DNA from: Cyanobacteria bacterium FACHB-DQ100
Lineage (GTDB): Bacteria > Cyanobacteriota > Cyanobacteriia > Leptolyngbyales > Leptolyngbyaceae
NCBI GenBank assembly: GCA_014695195.1
Contig: JACJNW010000028.1
Span: forward strand, 620,001 to 684,000
Length of the DNA: 64,000 nucleotides
Direction: 5' to 3'
Position numbers and translations under genes: made by a program. A model generated the notes under the pieces. That model was not told the origin of the DNA. It saw only the letters and a program-made list of their open reading frames with translations, and did no database searches. This document shows positions 62,541-64,000 of the stretch, piece after piece (position 1 is the first letter of the stretch; the number at the start of each line of letters is the position of its first letter).

Positions 62541-62915
62541 TCACTCTGGCTCTAAGAACATGCTTGACTGAGTATCGTTAGGTGTACCGAGACTACAGCA
62601 AGGGAGCGGATTAATTTGAGAATTGCTGTAGTCTCGGCATTGCTCCCATTCAATGGAATCATGAGTACAAAAGATACGAATTGTCTCTCCCTGCGCCTGC
62701 TTCACTTGCCGTAGGCGTTCTTGATTGCGGCGACGAACAAAAGAATCCACATCTCCAAGCCGTTGTAGAATCGACAACCCAAGTGGACAGCGAGGCATTT
62801 CCGTCATTTCATCGCGATGATAATAAGCATCTCCAATGTGCAGCAACCATCCTTGCGAACTTATTCCAACTAGATCGGTTCTGGCATCGCTAAACTGCGT
62901 AGATTTCTTTCCAAG
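62541..62915 (-). pseudogene. Remnant of a metallo-beta-lactamase-fold hydrolase (C-terminal part)
   Basis: Reading leftward from an in-frame stop at 62916-62918, the frame shows GWLLHIGDAYYHRDEM, then CPLGLSILQRLGDVD and IRIFCTHDSIEW. The AGDAYYH...CTHD pattern is the C-terminal part of MBL-fold lactonase/hydrolase proteins, where the Asp and the His bind zinc. The N-terminal HxHxDH half is missing and no start or ribosome site is seen. After CTHDSIEW (about 62645) the frame runs into an inverted repeat and non-homologous sequence. This is a decayed fragment, not a working gene. Confidence 0.6.
62587..62637. repeat. Perfect 15-bp inverted repeat
   Basis: CCGAGACTACAGCAA (62587-62601) is the exact reverse complement of the 15 bases at 62623-62637, with a 21-nt loop. 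It lies at the 3' end of the MBL-fold remnant. No T-run follows directly. It could be a terminator stem, a palindromic element or a miniature transposon scar. Confidence 0.9.
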
Positions 62916-62995
62916 TCAGTGGTTGCAGCCTAATTGCTCAGACGATCACTCGCCCACCCGTTTGGGAACACTCAACAACTCAATTTTTTGTTGTC

Positions 62996-63021
62996 ATCCC
63001 GTCAGTCTGGTGGGATTTTTT
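62996..63021 (+). terminator. Probable rho-independent terminator
   Basis: ATCCC (62996-63000) pairs with GGGAT (63012-63016) around an 11-nt loop and is followed by T6. It sits in the gap before the 73-aa membrane protein gene. The plus-strand direction fits, but the nearest upstream plus-strand gene (the cupin) is 470 bp away, so what it ends is unclear. Confidence 0.5.
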
Positions 63022-63127
63022 GTTTGAGAATGAGCGTGATCGCTCAGCTATAACCCTTAAAGTCGATTGCAGGCGCAAGCGTCCCTTAAAGAGGGGAATC
63101 CTTAAAACATTCCCTTTTTAGATAGCG

Positions 63128-63349
63128 ATGAATAAATTCCAGTGGCGCTCTCAATGGCATATCAGGCGCGATCGTATCCCCCAGATGATTCTCGTCATTG
63201 CGATCGGTATAGTCCCCCTCAGCTATGCGATCGCTCGGGTGTCTGACGAGTTTCGACTATGGCAGGCAGGCGGAAAATGGTGCGTTCAGATTGCGCCAAG
63301 CGGTGAAGAAAAAGCTCTCTACGGCTCTGAATGCACTGGGTTTAGATAG
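63128..63349 (+). CDS. Small membrane-anchored hypothetical protein
   Basis: A 73-aa protein: basic start MNKFQWRSQWHIRRDRI, one hydrophobic helix (MILVIAIGIVPLSYAIARVSD) and a short external part with two cysteines (KWCVQIAPSG and GSECTGFR) that could form a disulfide. No family is recognised and the ribosome site is weak. The composition is protein-like, but the length leaves room for doubt. Confidence 0.5.
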   Translation: MNKFQWRSQWHIRRDRIPQMILVIAIGIVPLSYAIARVSDEFRLWQAGGKWCVQIAPSGEEKALYGSECTGFR

Positions 63350-63446
63350 CGCGATCGACTCCTGATAGGGCGGTGTCGATTTGCAGATCCGTCGATCTCA
63401 CCCACCGCGATCGGAATTTGCACCCAATTCGATTTCAATGATTTAT

Positions 63447-63812
63447 TTAGCGAGTCCAACACACAGAATTATTGGACTCTAATGCTTGCAAGCACTGAAC
63501 AGAGGTAGCATTACTTGGTGTTTCCAAGATTTTCAGCGTTTTTGGATCACGTTGGTACTCTCTTGCAGGCACTCCATCGAGTGTTGGAGTGTCAGAAAAG
63601 CGCGAAACCCATCGAATCTGAGTTTTAACTCCGTCCGACCAACTTAAAACAGAGCTAGTGTCAAAATCTTCCAGTTTGCAAATCTCCCGCCGCTCAAGCT
63701 TTGATCCCATGAAGTGATAGCAGACAACATCATGAGTGATAGACATAGCCGTGGCTGGGGCGATGCGACCAAATTCTAATACTACGATCGTCGCTATAGT
63801 TGCCTTTAGCAA
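63447..63812 (-). CDS. Small secreted hypothetical protein
   Basis: A 121-aa protein. The likely start is a TTG at 63812, 6 nt after an AGAGAGG site and 12 nt after the stop of the upstream partial gene. The first 22 residues form a signal peptide (KATIATIVVLEFGRIAPATA-M). The mature part has four cysteines (CYHF, REICKLED, SVQCLQ and SVCWTR), which could form two disulfides. It appears to be in an operon with the gene cut by the right edge. Family unknown. Confidence 0.6.
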   Translation of the reverse strand: MLKATIATIVVLEFGRIAPATAMSITHDVVCYHFMGSKLERREICKLEDFDTSSVLSWSDGVKTQIRWVSRFSDTPTLDGVPAREYQRDPKTLKILETPSNATSVQCLQALESNNSVCWTR

Positions 63813-63824
63813 TGTATACCTCTC

Positions 63825-64000
63825 TTAAGTTCCTGGTGTGAATCTGAAGATACTGAATATGTCTGCTCTAGAAGCTGGATTTTGAGTTGATGTACACTCT
63901 AAAACTTTCAGATAGTTTTCCGAAATTCGGCATCTAGCACCCTTTAGAAAACTAACTTGCCCCGAAGCATTCCGAACAATGAACTGACTTCCTTGTGGTT
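63825..64000 (-). CDS. C-terminal part of a hypothetical gene cut by the right window edge
   Basis: The frame is open from the right edge to a TAA at 63825-63827 (about 57 codons visible), reading GSQFIVRNASGQVSFLKGAR...CRISENYLKVLEC and ending RFTPGT. Two cysteines are spaced much as in the next gene. Its stop lies 12 nt before the TTG start of the 121-aa secreted protein, suggesting one transcript. The N-terminus and function are outside the window. Confidence 0.5.
   Translation of the reverse strand, partial: PQGSQFIVRNASGQVSFLKGARCRISENYLKVLECTSTQNPASRADIFSIFRFTPGT

Overview
The window is cyanobacterial chromosome. HIP1 palindromes (GCGATCGC) are scattered throughout. Gene content fits a filamentous, Leptolyngbya- or Oscillatoria-like cyanobacterium: a VKOR-thioredoxin fusion, PAS sensor kinases, an arsenosugar radical-SAM enzyme, a cyanobacterial FtsY/NusB pair and multi-copy DUF4157 proteins. 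This genus-level placement is inference; no rRNA gene is present.

Left flank (1-11.2 kb): a secreted protein cut by the window edge, urease accessory UreD, a DUF2141 secreted protein, an arsenosugar pair (ArsS plus its peroxidase-like partner), a Sua5/YrdC/YciO protein, LarC with a histidine-rich insert, a four-PAS histidine kinase, a membrane Ser/Thr kinase, MarC, and a fragment of a GGDEF protein.

Centre (11.2-51.5 kb): a complete-looking extracellular/cytoplasmic contractile injection system (eCIS), not a prophage, since there are no capsid, portal, terminase, lysis or integrase genes. It consists of two divergent operons around an 883-bp control region (34491-35373). The minus-strand arm encodes, in transcription order: CIS tube-like protein, LysM protein, gpD-like hub, gpV-like spike, PAAR-like tip, gp25, two gpJ-type baseplate proteins, a gpI-like protein, a DUF6519/S74 fibre, a coiled-coil protein and one or two small membrane proteins. 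The plus-strand arm encodes an unknown protein, sheath, tube, another unknown, a 15-codon ORF, a gp51/zinc-finger baseplate chaperone, a disordered linker protein, a DUF4255 cap protein and an AAA+ ATPase. It then carries two DUF4157 cargo proteins, each ending in a different predicted toxin domain and each followed by a small candidate immunity gene, and ends with two small unknown genes. Many genes overlap by ATGA, so each arm is probably one tightly coupled unit.

The most unusual part is the baseplate. The second gpJ-type protein (2100 aa) holds about a dozen BNR/Asp-box repeats between its N- and C-terminal baseplate parts. The neighbouring gpI-like protein (about 2049 aa) holds more of them. 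A separate small repeat module, with a GD.I....Q.R.I core, recurs in three adjacent proteins including the fibre. The terminal membrane proteins suggest anchoring to a membrane, as described for thylakoid-anchored CIS of Anabaena; that link is inference.

Right flank (51.7-64 kb): ftsY, nusB and a SUI1-family factor (minus); a zinc-ribbon membrane protein and a ProA-like protein that lacks the catalytic cysteine; a VKOR-thioredoxin fusion with a strong terminator; tRNA-Phe(GAA) followed by two inverted repeats; two histidine kinases; a short PspA-like protein; a cupin; a remnant of a metallo-beta-lactamase-fold hydrolase next to a perfect 15-bp inverted repeat; and small secreted or membrane hypotheticals, the last cut by the window edge.
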